Positions 1 to 7,656 of a stretch of 21,739 nucleotides of DNA are shown here, in pieces (the first letter of the stretch is position 1; every line of letters begins with the position of its first letter). The notes under the pieces are model-generated. The model was not told the DNA's origin and did not search any database. It saw only the letters and a program-made list of their open reading frames with translations. The DNA is from Actinomycetota bacterium (GTDB lineage Bacteria; Actinomycetota; Actinomycetes; Nanopelagicales; Nanopelagicaceae). Where the stretch lies: positions 1 through 21,739 of the forward strand of contig WLHG01000003.1 of the NCBI GenBank assembly GCA_009702845.1, in the 5' to 3' direction. A program made the position numbers and the translations under genes.

Positions 1-134
1 ACATCTTCATATGTTGGGTTCTGCTGGGTTCCCCCCATGTATCCCACTGATGTCTCAATTACTCCTGGCATCTGCCAAAAGCGGCGCTCGGCACCCCAAA
101 AACAACCAGTTGCAAAGTAAGCGATTGAACTCAT
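1..134 (-). CDS. msrA: Peptide methionine sulfoxide reductase MsrA, N-terminal part (runs off the left edge)
   Basis: Reading the minus strand from an ATG at 134 gives an uninterrupted 44-residue N-terminus that continues past the window edge. It starts [16 protein letters not shown] and continues through VGYMGG and NPTYEDV. The GCFWG box with the nucleophilic cysteine (C11), followed by GV-T-VGY-GG and NPTYE-V, is the MsrA signature. The enzyme reduces methionine-S-sulfoxide in proteins or free methionine, using cysteine sulfenic-acid chemistry recycled by thioredoxin, in the cytoplasm. No strong Shine-Dalgarno sequence lies before the ATG, so weak or leaderless initiation is possible. The gene is divergent from the tRNA at 203. 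The resolving cysteines lie outside the window. Family assignment is confident; the exact start is likely because family members commonly begin only a few residues before the GCFWG box. Confidence 0.88.
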   Translation of the reverse strand, partial: MSSIAYFATGCFWGAERRFWQMPGVIETSVGYMGGTQQNPTYED

Positions 135-202
135 AGCGCTAATTCTTACAGTTTCGCAGCTATTGCGCACCCGCTGATAACCTTGCTCACGATTACCCAT
201 GA
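135..202. other. Short divergent intergenic region between msrA and tRNA-Arg
   Basis: These 68 bases must hold the promoters for both the leftward msrA gene and the rightward tRNA. TGATAA at 175-180 could be a -10 element for the tRNA, but no convincing -35 lies 16-18 bases upstream, so no promoter is called. Confidence 0.4.
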
Positions 203-274
203 GCCCCCGTAGCTCAGGGGATAGAGCACCGCCCTCCGGAGGCGGGTGCGCAGGTTCGATTCCTGTCGGGGGCA
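203..274 (+). tRNA. tRNA-Arg with anticodon CCG
   Basis: A complete cloverleaf can be drawn by hand. The acceptor stem GCCCCCG (203-209) pairs with CGGGGGC (267-273). The D arm starts GCTC (212-215) and closes with GAGC (224-227). The anticodon stem CCGCC (229-233) pairs with GGCGG (241-245) around the loop CTCCGGA, giving anticodon CCG at 236-238, which reads the CGG arginine codon. The T arm is GCAGG-TTCGATT-CCTGT (250-266). The discriminator base is A274. The next bases are CGC, so the 3' CCA is not encoded and must be added by the CCA-adding enzyme, as is common in Actinobacteria. Confidence 0.96.
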
Positions 275-295
275 CGCGCGAGATAAATCACTCTT

Positions 296-312
296 AAAAG
301 AGGAAATCTTTT
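296..312 (+). terminator. Weak AT-rich hairpin after the tRNA
   Basis: AAAAGA (296-301) and TCTTTT (307-312) can form a 6-bp stem with loop GGAAA, about 20 bases after the tRNA. The stem is AT-rich with only a mixed T-run, so it may be a processing or weak termination site, or nothing. Confidence 0.2.
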
Positions 313-407
313 CTCATACAACCTTGTTAATACCTACAGAAGGCGAGAGAATTAGCGCCTTGCGCAGCCACAAGTTTGCGTATCAATACGAAGTTAGAAG
401 TGATTAG

Positions 408-435
408 GCCTCGCCGAAACGGGGCTAGAGGAGGC
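408..435 (+). promoter_or_regulatory. whiB1 ribosome binding site with a possible occluding hairpin
   Basis: GAGGAGG at 428-434 lies 7 bases before the ATG at 442 and fixes the whiB1 start. GCCTC at 408-412 is complementary to GAGGC at 431-435, or CCTC (409-412) to GAGG (428-431), with CCG (414-416) and CGG (420-422) able to pair inside around AAA. Such a hairpin would cover the ribosome binding site. The pairing is seen in the sequence; any regulatory role is inference. Confidence 0.4.
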
Positions 436-441
436 ACGCAC

Positions 442-711
442 ATGGATTGGCGACATAGACCGGCTTGCCGCGATGAAGATCCGGAGCTATTTTTCCCAGT
501 TGGAAACACTGGCCCTGCAATCAGCCAAATCGAAGAGGCAAAAAAAGTCTGTAATCGCTGCATCGTAAAAGAGCCATGCTTGGCATGGGCCCTTGAGAGC
601 GGTCAAGATGCTGGTGTTTGGGGTGGACTCTCTGAAGATGAGCGTCGTGCTCTTAAGCGTCGTGCCGCCCGTAACAGAGCTCGTCTACAGGAGCAACAGA
701 GCTCTTTCTAA
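442..711 (+). CDS. whiB1: WhiB1-type iron-sulfur transcription regulator
   Basis: An 89-residue protein beginning MDWRHRPACRDEDPELFFP, which is close to mycobacterial WhiB1 as I recall it. The four cysteines that hold the [4Fe-4S] cluster are C9, C37, C40 and C46 (C-X2-C-X5-C for the last three). The GVWGG turn is at residues 58-62 and a basic tail with KRR motifs at about 72-81 is the DNA-binding end. WhiB1 is an essential, nitric-oxide-sensitive regulator that binds the primary sigma factor SigA in mycobacteria. The frame stays open upstream to an ATG at 376, but the strong GAGGAGG at 428-434 and the family length support the ATG at 442. It is convergent with the pdtaS-like gene with 16 bases between stops, the same arrangement as Rv3219/Rv3220c in M. 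tuberculosis. Confidence 0.93.
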   Translation: MDWRHRPACRDEDPELFFPVGNTGPAISQIEEAKKVCNRCIVKEPCLAWALESGQDAGVWGGLSEDERRALKRRAARNRARLQEQQSSF

Positions 712-727
712 CCGTATTTTCTAATTA

Positions 728-2197
728 TTACAGTGGAAAGCGAAGCGAAGCGGTTGTTCCTATATTCGTTGAGGTTAATTTCAATACACCTTTTAACTCA
801 TTCTCAGTCAGTGTTCGCACAATCTGTAAACCTAAATTAGCTGAGGTAGCTAAATTAAAATCCTCAGGTAAACCAACTCCATCATCGATGATAGTTATCA
901 CGCACTCATTACTGTAGCGCGCTAGCTTAATTGAAAGAGTTGATCCCTCTCGCGCTAAACCATGCTCGAGTGCGTTGTGCATTAACTCTGTCACAACTAA
1001 TGAGAGCGGCGTAGCAAGACGCGACTCAAGAGAGCCCAATTCGCCATCACGCACAATAGTAAGTTCGCCCATTCGTGGGCTGAGCTCTAAGGCATGAGAG
1101 ATCAAACTAGTGAGAACGGCATCAAAGGCAACATCACTTTCACTGCTGCTAGATAGAGTCTCATGCACTAATGCAATTGAGGCGATTCTTCGTACCGCCT
1201 CATTAAGTGCTGATGCCGCACCTGGATCTTCAATTCGTCGTGCTTGTAAGCGAAGGAGCGCGGATACTGTTTGCAAATTATTCTTAACGCGATGGTGAAT
1301 CTCTCGAATCGTTACATCTTTCGTAACGAGTTCGCGATCACGGCGCCGTAGCTCTGTTACGTTTTGAAGTAAGACGATTGCGCCAATTCGATCATCGCCA
1401 GCAAGTAAGGGCAGTACAAGCAAATCTATCGTTGCGCCTTGATTATCAATCTCTACTCTACGAAGGGTTTTCCCATTTAAGCGCGTACCGATACCCTCTT
1501 CGTGGGCATCGCGCGAGTTTTGAACAACGGCTTCAGCGACATCACCTAACTTGCTATTTTCAATCTCGCTTTTCCAACCCATGCGGCTAAAGGCTGATCG
1601 CGCATTCGGACTGGCAAATGAGATAACACCGTTTATATCAAGACGAATTAGCCCATCTCCCACCCGCGGAACTGGCTCAAAAAGAGAGCCCGCATTTTTA
1701 TATGGAAATGAGCCCTCTGCAACCATGCGATACAGCGAGTGTGCAATCTGGCGGTAGTTGAGCTCGAGCGCCCCTGGGGATCGCATTAATTCAGAGTTCC
1801 TGTGACGAGAGATGACGGCGATTACCTGGCCATCAAAGACGACTGGAATAGTCTCCTCTTTTATCATTATGTCGCCGATTTTTTCAGGCTCAGAGTCTCG
1901 AATGATTTCGCCACTTGAAAGTGCTTCATCGATTCGGCTTCGACTCCCCCACGTAACTTCATCGCCTATTACGTCATCGATGAAAACAGTTGCCGCAGTT
2001 GTAGGCCTGATGTGTGCAACTGCAACATGACCCGTCGGCCACAACTTCACATCTTTTCTTATCGGAACCCAAAGAATGAGATCGGCAAAAGACAAATCTG
2101 AAAGCAGCTGCCAATCGGCAACTAACTCGCGCAGGCGGTGAGCTTGATCGATAGTTACAGAGCTTCGCCCATGGATTAGAGTCTCAAACTGAGGCAT
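728..2197 (-). CDS. pdtaS: PdtaS-like cytosolic sensor histidine kinase (HisKA_2 family)
   Basis: A 489-residue soluble kinase with no membrane segment. The N-terminal ~160 residues match the GAF-like sensor part of PdtaS; residues about 175-285 form a PAS-like domain (GLIRLDINGVISFASPNA). The H box with HHRVKNNLQ at 301-309 is the HisKA_2 phosphoacceptor region. The ATPase domain shows the N box (ELMHNALEHG, N408), G1 (DDGVGLP, 438-444) and G2 (NLGLQIV, 454-460). In mycobacteria PdtaS phosphorylates PdtaR, an ANTAR-domain RNA-binding antiterminator; no pdtaR is in this window. The ATG lies 2 bases after the stop of the DUF6912 gene, with GGAAA as a weak ribosome binding site, so translation is probably coupled. 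It is the last gene of a four-gene unit. Family assignment is strong; the sensed signal is unknown. Confidence 0.88.
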   Translation of the reverse strand: MPQFETLIHGRSSVTIDQAHRLRELVADWQLLSDLSFADLILWVPIRKDVKLWPTGHVAVAHIRPTTAATVFIDDVIGDEVTWGSRSRIDEALSSGEIIRDSEPEKIGDIMIKEETIPVVFDGQVIAVISRHRNSELMRSPGALELNYRQIAHSLYRMVAEGSFPYKNAGSLFEPVPRVGDGLIRLDINGVISFASPNARSAFSRMGWKSEIENSKLGDVAEAVVQNSRDAHEEGIGTRLNGKTLRRVEIDNQGATIDLLVLPLLAGDDRIGAIVLLQNVTELRRRDRELVTKDVTIREIHHRVKNNLQTVSALLRLQARRIEDPGAASALNEAVRRIASIALVHETLSSSSESDVAFDAVLTSLISHALELSPRMGELTIVRDGELGSLESRLATPLSLVVTELMHNALEHGLAREGSTLSIKLARYSNECVITIIDDGVGLPEDFNLATSANLGLQIVRTLTENELKGVLKLTSTNIGTTASLRFPL

Positions 2198-2199
2198 GG

Positions 2200-2586
2200 C
2201 TATTTCCAGCTATCTAACTCTTGAGCGATCTCCTGTGTTGCAAACCAAACCAGCTCATCATCATCTTCATGTGCCAAAAGTGCGCATTGAACTTGGCTCC
2301 ACGTAATTGGGGCAGATAATTGAATCGAATCCTCTGCGCTCTCACTCCATTGACCCTCTGCAACCTCTATGGCCAAGACGATCCCGGGAGAGTTTTGCGA
2401 TACTCGAAGATCTAACGCTGACTCTCCCGCCAAAATCGATAACAGGTACTCAAGCTCTTCTTCATCACAATCTAGGTTTTCATTGACAAAGCCACTCGTT
2501 GGAGCAAATGCCTGAGCTGGGCTATAACTCTGATCTGCAAGAAATTTCGCAAGATCACTCTGACTTATAGGCAGGTATGCACGCAT
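2200..2586 (-). CDS. DUF6912 family protein of unknown function
   Basis: A 128-residue acidic protein starting MRAYLPISQSDLAKFLAD, with the DEEELEYLLS segment at about 41-50 and a hydrophobic strand GIVLAIEVAE. This layout (MRxYxP at the start, DEEELEY in the first third) matches the actinobacterial family I know as DUF6912; the assignment is from memory. No signal peptide, membrane segment or catalytic motif is visible, so it is probably a small cytoplasmic protein. It follows the CpaE-like gene by 19 bases and precedes pdtaS by 2 bases, so it is co-transcribed with both. The ATG at 2586 has no clear Shine-Dalgarno sequence and probably relies on the upstream gene. No function can be assigned. 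Confidence 0.75.
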   Translation of the reverse strand: MRAYLPISQSDLAKFLADQSYSPAQAFAPTSGFVNENLDCDEEELEYLLSILAGESALDLRVSQNSPGIVLAIEVAEGQWSESAEDSIQLSAPITWSQVQCALLAHEDDDELVWFATQEIAQELDSWK

Positions 2587-2605
2587 GTGCCAATGGTATT
2601 AGAAA

Positions 2606-3706
2606 TTAACTGACCATCTCACTGGCTATCTTCGCAATCGATTTGCGCAGGCCAGAGCGCTCATTAATCTCTATTAATGATGATTTCTCGGCCTCTGCCG
2701 CAGCGCAGGCGCGCCCATCACGAACGATTACTCGAACACTCAAAGGCCGAAGCGAAGTCGTGAGGGCAAGAAACTTTGCCTCTTCATCGCCGCCCTTACG
2801 CCCCTGAGAGCGCATATTGAGAGTAAAGCTCAAAGCACTTCGTATAGAGGTTTTTTCTATCAAAGAACCTACTTGTTCCAATCGATGAAGGCCAAGCACA
2901 TCTGGACGTGCAACAACCATGAGTTCATTGGCCTGGTCGCATGACCAGGTAGTCATCGTAGAAGTCCAGCGCCGATCAGTAAGTCGGTTTGAAAGCCCAG
3001 ATATAGAGCCCAAATCAATAATAATCTGATCAAATGACTGTGTTGCCAGATCCATCCAAGCATCTACCGACATCGCCTGTTCTTGTGAGATTTCAGCAAT
3101 CGATAGTGAGGGTGCAATAGTGCGCCATCCTTCCTCGCTATTTACATTTCGCACGGAAAGCAAAGCGGCAACAGATGGTGCGCGAAAATTTGCATCAATA
3201 AGAAGTGTGGCTTTTCCTAAGACGCTAAGCTCCATCGCGATATTGATTGCAACTGTTGTACAACCGGTGTTACTTCCCGCCGAACCTATAGCGAGGACAT
3301 GTGCGCGTCGGCTCTTTGGAGAAAGCTGCGTACTCTGGCGCAGCATTGGCGCGCGAACAAAGCCGCGGACCAGACTAATAAGATCGGTGGCATTTGTTGG
3401 TATGAGATGAAGTTCGCCCAATGCACGCTCTTTATCTGGCGAATCAGAAAAGCCGATTAGCTGCTTAACTTTTGGCGCTAAGGCATCTAACCGCGAACGA
3501 GTTATACCGGATAGATCTGGCGAAAAAATTATGATGGCCTCAAGGGATGTTTCAGGACTACTCTTTAAATAGCTTTCAAGTGAGTCGATGTCAATTGCAC
3601 GAAAAATAACACTCCAGCCTTGGGCAAAGAGTGTGCCTGCAATGAATCCCTCAGTTTGCGCGTTAGCAATTGCTGTAATGACGGTCGGTAGCTCCTGATC
3701 AGACAT
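2606..3706 (-). CDS. CpaE/TadZ-like ParA-family protein with degenerate P-loop
   Basis: A 366-residue protein. Residues 1-120 look like a receiver-like/TadZ N-terminal domain (IIIFSPDLSG, IGFSDSP). Residues 135-360 are a ParA/MinD-type ATPase fold. The P-loop reads GSAGSNTGCTT (141-151): aligned to KGGxGKTT, the signature lysine is G144, the second is C149, and the GG pair is S-N. Other ParA landmarks remain: LLIDANF (168-174) and the Walker B strand QIIIDLG (227-233). CpaE/TadZ proteins localise Tad/Flp pilus machinery and often have atypical P-loops; loss of both lysines suggests weak or no ATP hydrolysis. Its start overlaps the end of the SAF-domain gene by 8 bases. No tadA, tadB, tadC or pilin gene is in the window, so a pilus role is not shown. 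A MinD-like septum or polarity function is the alternative. Confidence 0.72.
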   Translation of the reverse strand: MSDQELPTVITAIANAQTEGFIAGTLFAQGWSVIFRAIDIDSLESYLKSSPETSLEAIIIFSPDLSGITRSRLDALAPKVKQLIGFSDSPDKERALGELHLIPTNATDLISLVRGFVRAPMLRQSTQLSPKSRRAHVLAIGSAGSNTGCTTVAINIAMELSVLGKATLLIDANFRAPSVAALLSVRNVNSEEGWRTIAPSLSIAEISQEQAMSVDAWMDLATQSFDQIIIDLGSISGLSNRLTDRRWTSTMTTWSCDQANELMVVARPDVLGLHRLEQVGSLIEKTSIRSALSFTLNMRSQGRKGGDEEAKFLALTTSLRPLSVRVIVRDGRACAAAEAEKSSLIEINERSGLRKSIAKIASEMVS

Positions 3707-4298
3707 GTGAACTAACCACCACTAAGCGGCCATGTGTTGTTGCACTTAATAATCGTAAAACTTGTGTCTCCTCGACGGCGACGGTGAGGGCGGCATCGGT
3801 TCCGAAGTTCTTACTCTTTTGATCAAAGCTAAGGAGTCTTACTCCCCCTAAGATCAATATCGGATCAACTGGCATCTCTCCACTTTGGCTATCAATCACC
3901 CAGTAGATATCAATAGCTTCTCCGGCGAGAATTCCAGCCGCTAAATCAACGGCACGGATGCTTATCGGTACAGCGCTGGATGCAAGGAGTGTGCTGTCTG
4001 AGCTCACGCTTTGAATATTTACAATCTCTCCGGGAGTCATCGTGCTCATCACAATCAATCCGAGAGGGTCATCGGCCTTTCCCATGTAGAGAGAAGCGCT
4101 GGAGTCAAGATCGAAGTGTTGTAGTTCGATATCGCCAGTAACAATTTGATGCCCGGGGGTCATATCAACAGAGGCGATCCAAAAATCGCTACCTCGGTGC
4201 GAAAATGTTGCGAGAAAGAATGCGGAGAGAAAAGAGGCAACAATTAAGGTAATGGCCAACGGGGTTCTGGAACGCGATCTATCTTTTTTATATGTCAT
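3699..4298 (-). CDS. SAF-domain (CpaB/RcpC-like) membrane-anchored protein
   Basis: A 199-residue protein. A short basic N-terminus (KKDRSRSR) is followed by one hydrophobic segment at about 14-33, fitting an inner-membrane anchor with the rest outside. Residues about 40-105 form a SAF domain: VDMTPGHQIVTGDIELQHFDL, then MTPGEIVNIQSV. The remainder (SIRAVDLAAGILAGEAIDIYWV to the end) matches the C-terminal part of CpaB/RcpC proteins. These guide assembly of Flp pili, but actinobacterial SAF proteins also occur without pili. The reading frame overlaps the CpaE-like gene by 8 bases, indicating a functional pair. It is the first gene of the unit that ends with pdtaS; its promoter must lie within 4299-4421. 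The exact function is uncertain. Confidence 0.72.
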   Translation of the reverse strand: MTYKKDRSRSRTPLAITLIVASFLSAFFLATFSHRGSDFWIASVDMTPGHQIVTGDIELQHFDLDSSASLYMGKADDPLGLIVMSTMTPGEIVNIQSVSSDSTLLASSAVPISIRAVDLAAGILAGEAIDIYWVIDSQSGEMPVDPILILGGVRLLSFDQKSKNFGTDAALTVAVEETQVLRLLSATTHGRLVVVSSHV

Positions 4299-4421
4299 AG
4301 CGCGAACTCAAGGCCACTGGGGCAAGATCTATTGAGCTTTATCCACAATCATCAATTTGGATGAGTAACTCTCGACAATAAGGTTGAAGCAATCCAAAGC
4401 ATAAGCCTAGAGCCTTCTTTC
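4299..4421. promoter_or_regulatory. Divergent promoter region between the SAF-domain and DUF6459 genes
   Basis: These 123 bases must hold promoters for both the leftward four-gene unit and the rightward DUF6459 gene. I could not find a convincing -35/-10 pair on either strand. The region carries one perfect DnaA-box sequence (listed separately). Confidence 0.5.
4339..4347 (+). promoter_or_regulatory. Single perfect DnaA-box sequence TTATCCACA
   Basis: TTATCCACA matches the strict DnaA-box consensus exactly and sits in the middle of a divergent intergenic region. Only one copy was seen there. A lone 9-mer can occur by chance; as a regulatory DnaA site it would lie where it could affect both flanking genes. 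It is not evidence for a replication origin. Confidence 0.4.
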
Positions 4422-4949
4422 ATGACAACTAATCCGATCTTCGACAACGCACCAATATTCAAGCGAATTACCCTAGCCACTGTTTCAAGTGATGAGAATG
4501 AAGATTGGCTACACCCAGTTCTTGAAATCTTTCGCCCCCAACCATCACCGCAGTTGCTCAAGAAAAGCCGGCTATACCTTGTACCGAGCACTTTCGATGA
4601 TGAGTTTGATCCCGACTTTGCACCTGAACCAACCTCGGCCCACGATCTTCCCGCCCTTGACGAGTGGTGTGCAAGCTTTGCTCGAAATGTTTTAGAAGTA
4701 TTTGCCGGGCGCCGACAACCAGCCCAGCTGACCAAAGCGTTCCACCATCGAATCTATAGTGAATTTGTTAAGAAGTCTGGTACCGAGAAAGAGGTTGGCA
4801 AGATAAGAAAACTTCACATAAGCGAACCACTTGATGGAATCTGTGAGACAACGGTCACGGTTAGATTTGGTGAGCGCTTGCGCGCCCTTGTATTTAGATT
4901 CGAAGGTATCGATAATCGCTGGCTTTGTACTGCGTTGACACTTATTTAA
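4422..4949 (+). CDS. DUF6459 (Rv3231c-like) family protein of unknown function
   Basis: A 175-residue cytoplasmic protein. The family core is the C-terminal half: [22 protein letters not shown] (about 83-104), then [32 protein letters not shown] and a final WLCTALTLI. This ARxxLEVxAGRRxxxQL ... EPxDGxxE ... R-RALxxRxE ... W-CTALxL pattern is what I know as DUF6459, an actinobacterial family often found near secA; the name is from memory. The first ~80 residues are acidic and low in conserved motifs. No signal peptide or catalytic site is visible. It is the only rightward gene between whiB1 and the right edge cluster. It converges on secA, the two stop codons overlapping within TTTAA at 4946-4949, so there is no room for a terminator between them. 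The start has no clear ribosome binding site. Confidence 0.72.
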   Translation: MTTNPIFDNAPIFKRITLATVSSDENEDWLHPVLEIFRPQPSPQLLKKSRLYLVPSTFDDEFDPDFAPEPTSAHDLPALDEWCASFARNVLEVFAGRRQPAQLTKAFHHRIYSEFVKKSGTEKEVGKIRKLHISEPLDGICETTVTVRFGERLRALVFRFEGIDNRWLCTALTLI

Positions 4950-7618
4950 GCGGCACCGTGGCAACGCTTGTATTTTTTACCTGAACCACAGGGACATGGA
5001 GCATTACGTGAAACCTCGCCAGTTGTTTTTACGCCAGATTCATCGGCGGCTGTGTACTGCAGGCCAGTTCTCGGAAGCGGCTTAGCATCAAGGCCGACGC
5101 CTGAAACTTCATGGCTTGATGGCTCAACTGTAATTTCAATATTAAACAAGAAGCCTGCAATCTCTTCTTTAATAGCATCCATCATCGCTGAGAAGAGCTC
5201 ATAGCCCTCGCGCTGATACTCAACGAGAGGATCGCGCTGAGCCATTGCGCGAAGTCCGATTCCCTCTTGTAAGTAGTCCATCTCGTACAAATGTTCGCGC
5301 CATTTACGATCTAAGACTGAAAGTAAGACTTTACGCTCAAGCTCTCGCATAACTTCTGCGCCTAAGCTCTCTTCGCGGGAGGCATAGGCCTTTTCGCAGT
5401 CCTCAATAATGCGTGCAGTAAGGAACTCGGCGTCAAGGCCGCTACGTGAGCCGGCAGATGCGATGAGTTCATCGACGCTAAATGAGATTGGATAAATAGT
5501 TTTGATTGCATTCCAGAGAGTCTCAAGATCCCAATCCTCGGAATAGCCCTGTGAAGTTGCGCTAGTAACATATGCGCTCAAAGTCTCTCGAACAAACTCT
5601 GCTACTTGATCTTTAATATCTTCGCCCTCAAGAACCATCCTGCGTTCACCATAGATAACTTGGCGCTGGCGGTTCATGACATCGTCATACTTTAAAACAT
5701 TTTTGCGCATCTCAAAGTTTTGAGCCTCAACTTGGGTCTGTGCAGAACGGATGGCATTGCTGACCATCTTAGATTCAATCGGTGCATCCTCTGGAATTCC
5801 CGCAGCCGTTAAAAAGCGCTCGACCATTCCTGAGTTAAAACGTCGCATGAGCTCGTCCTGAAGTGAGAGATAGAATCGAGACTCACCGGGATCGCCCTGT
5901 CGACCTGATCGACCTCGCAACTGATTACCGATACGTCGAGATTCGTGGCGCTCAGTACCAAGAACATAAAGACCTCCGAGAGCGATAACCTCTTCATGTC
6001 CTTTCGCAACTGCCGTCTTTTGCCGAGCAATCTCATCAGGCCAGGCAGCTTCGTAGGCATCTGCATTGTCGACGGGAGAGATTCCACGGCGTTGAAGTTC
6101 GAAGTCGGCCATGAACTCAGGGTTACCACCAAGCATGATGTCCGTACCGCGACCGGCCATATTTGTTGCAACTGTAACCGCGCCACGTACTCCTGCACGG
6201 GCGATGATCGCCGCTTCGCGTTCGTGGTGCTTGGCATTTAGAACTTCGTGGGGCACTCCAGATTTACGAAGAAAGGCTGAGAGCTCCTCGGATTTTTCAA
6301 CACTGACGGTACCAACTAAAACTGGTTGACCCTTACGATGTTTTTCAGCTATATCTGCCGTGACTGCAATAAATTTCCCATCTTCAGATTTATAGACTAA
6401 ATCAGCTTGATCGAGGCGAACCATCTCGCGGTTAGTTGGAATGGGTACCACACCAAGCTTATAAATCTGGTAAAACTCAGAGGCCTCAGTCATGGCCGTA
6501 CCAGTCATACCCGATAACTTGGAGTACAAGCGGAAATAGTTCTGCAAGGTAATTGTTGCCAGAGTCTGATTTTCATCTTTAATCTCAATGCGCTCTTTGG
6601 CTTCAAGGGCTTGGTGTAGACCCTCGCTATAACGACGGCCGGCCAGCATGCGACCAGTGTGCTCGTCAACGATTAAAAGCTCGCCATTCATAACAACATA
6701 ATCCTTATCGCGCTTGAACAACTCTTTGGCGCGCACTGCATTGTTGAGATAGCCAATCATGGGTGTATTGGCAGCTTCGTAAAGGTTACCGATCTGCAAT
6801 AACTCTTCGACCTTTGTTACGCCTTCTTCTAAGATTCCAACAGTCTTCTTCTTTTCATCAACTTCATAGTGAACATCGCGCTGTAACTTACCAACATGAT
6901 TTGCAAATTCGACGTACCACTTAGTTGCCTTATCAGCAGGTCCGCTAATGATTAATGGAGTACGCGCCTCATCGATCAAAATTGAGTCGACCTCATCGAC
7001 AACTGCGAAGAAGTGATCACGCTGCACACAGTCCTCTAGTGACCAGGCCATATTGTCGCGAAGATAATCAAAACCAAACTCATTATTTGTTCCATAAGTA
7101 ATGTCGGCCAAATATGCCTCGCGTCGCTCCGCAGGTGTCATATTGGCAAGAATTACTCCAACTCTTAACCCTAAGAAGCGATGAATTCGACCCATCCATT
7201 CGCTATCTCGTTCTGCTAAATAATCATTTGTTGTAACAACATGGACGCCCCGTCCTGCCAGCGCATTTAAATATGAAGGCAACGTTGCAACAAGAGTCTT
7301 TCCTTCACCTGTGCGCATCTCAGCAATATTCCCTCGATGAAGTGCAGCTCCACCCATCAATTGAACGTCATAGTGGCGCTGACCCAAGGTCCGTTTTGCC
7401 GCTTCACGTACAACGGCAAAGGCCTCTGGCATTAGATCATCTAGGCTCTCGCCTTGTGCATATCGCCCCTGAAATAGAGCGGTCTGACCGCGAAGCTCGC
7501 TATCGGAGAGGGCGCTAATTCGTGTCTCATGTCCATTGACTACCGCGACGACTTTGCTGAGTTCGCGGAGCAGGCGTCCTTCTCCGGCACGCATAATCCT
7601 GTCAAAAAACGCTGGCAT
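4946..7618 (-). CDS. secA: Preprotein translocase ATPase SecA
   Basis: An 890-residue SecA, the cytoplasmic motor that pushes unfolded preproteins through SecYEG. The N-terminus [20 protein letters not shown] is typical of actinobacterial SecA1. Nucleotide-binding landmarks are MRTGEGKT (101-108), DEVD (208-211) and, in the second ATPase domain, GRGTDI and [13 protein letters not shown]. The protein ends with the zinc- and SecB-binding motif [14 protein letters not shown] (C875, C877, C886, H887). The frame is open to an ATG at 7681, but that would overlap comFC; the ATG at 7618 follows GAGAGG at a 7-base spacing and gives the family N-terminus. It is the last gene of the long leftward run. 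The hpf gene usually found just upstream in mycobacteria is absent. Confidence 0.97.
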   Translation of the reverse strand: MPAFFDRIMRAGEGRLLRELSKVVAVVNGHETRISALSDSELRGQTALFQGRYAQGESLDDLMPEAFAVVREAAKRTLGQRHYDVQLMGGAALHRGNIAEMRTGEGKTLVATLPSYLNALAGRGVHVVTTNDYLAERDSEWMGRIHRFLGLRVGVILANMTPAERREAYLADITYGTNNEFGFDYLRDNMAWSLEDCVQRDHFFAVVDEVDSILIDEARTPLIISGPADKATKWYVEFANHVGKLQRDVHYEVDEKKKTVGILEEGVTKVEELLQIGNLYEAANTPMIGYLNNAVRAKELFKRDKDYVVMNGELLIVDEHTGRMLAGRRYSEGLHQALEAKERIEIKDENQTLATITLQNYFRLYSKLSGMTGTAMTEASEFYQIYKLGVVPIPTNREMVRLDQADLVYKSEDGKFIAVTADIAEKHRKGQPVLVGTVSVEKSEELSAFLRKSGVPHEVLNAKHHEREAAIIARAGVRGAVTVATNMAGRGTDIMLGGNPEFMADFELQRRGISPVDNADAYEAAWPDEIARQKTAVAKGHEEVIALGGLYVLGTERHESRRIGNQLRGRSGRQGDPGESRFYLSLQDELMRRFNSGMVERFLTAAGIPEDAPIESKMVSNAIRSAQTQVEAQNFEMRKNVLKYDDVMNRQRQVIYGERRMVLEGEDIKDQVAEFVRETLSAYVTSATSQGYSEDWDLETLWNAIKTIYPISFSVDELIASAGSRSGLDAEFLTARIIEDCEKAYASREESLGAEVMRELERKVLLSVLDRKWREHLYEMDYLQEGIGLRAMAQRDPLVEYQREGYELFSAMMDAIKEEIAGFLFNIEITVEPSSHEVSGVGLDAKPLPRTGLQYTAADESGVKTTGEVSRNAPCPCGSGKKYKRCHGAA

Positions 7619-7656
7619 CACTTGGCCTCTCGAACTCAATGGCTGACTTAACCCCC

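Noticed and set aside
376..441. Upstream ATG of whiB1 at 376
   Set aside because: The added 22 residues do not match the family and the GAGGAGG site points to the ATG at 442.
3699..4298. Complete Tad/Flp pilus locus
   Set aside because: No tadA, tadB, tadC or pilin gene in the window; only CpaB- and CpaE-like genes are present.
4339..4347. Replication origin
   Set aside because: Only one DnaA box, no dnaA/dnaN/gyr neighbours and no AT-rich unwinding region.
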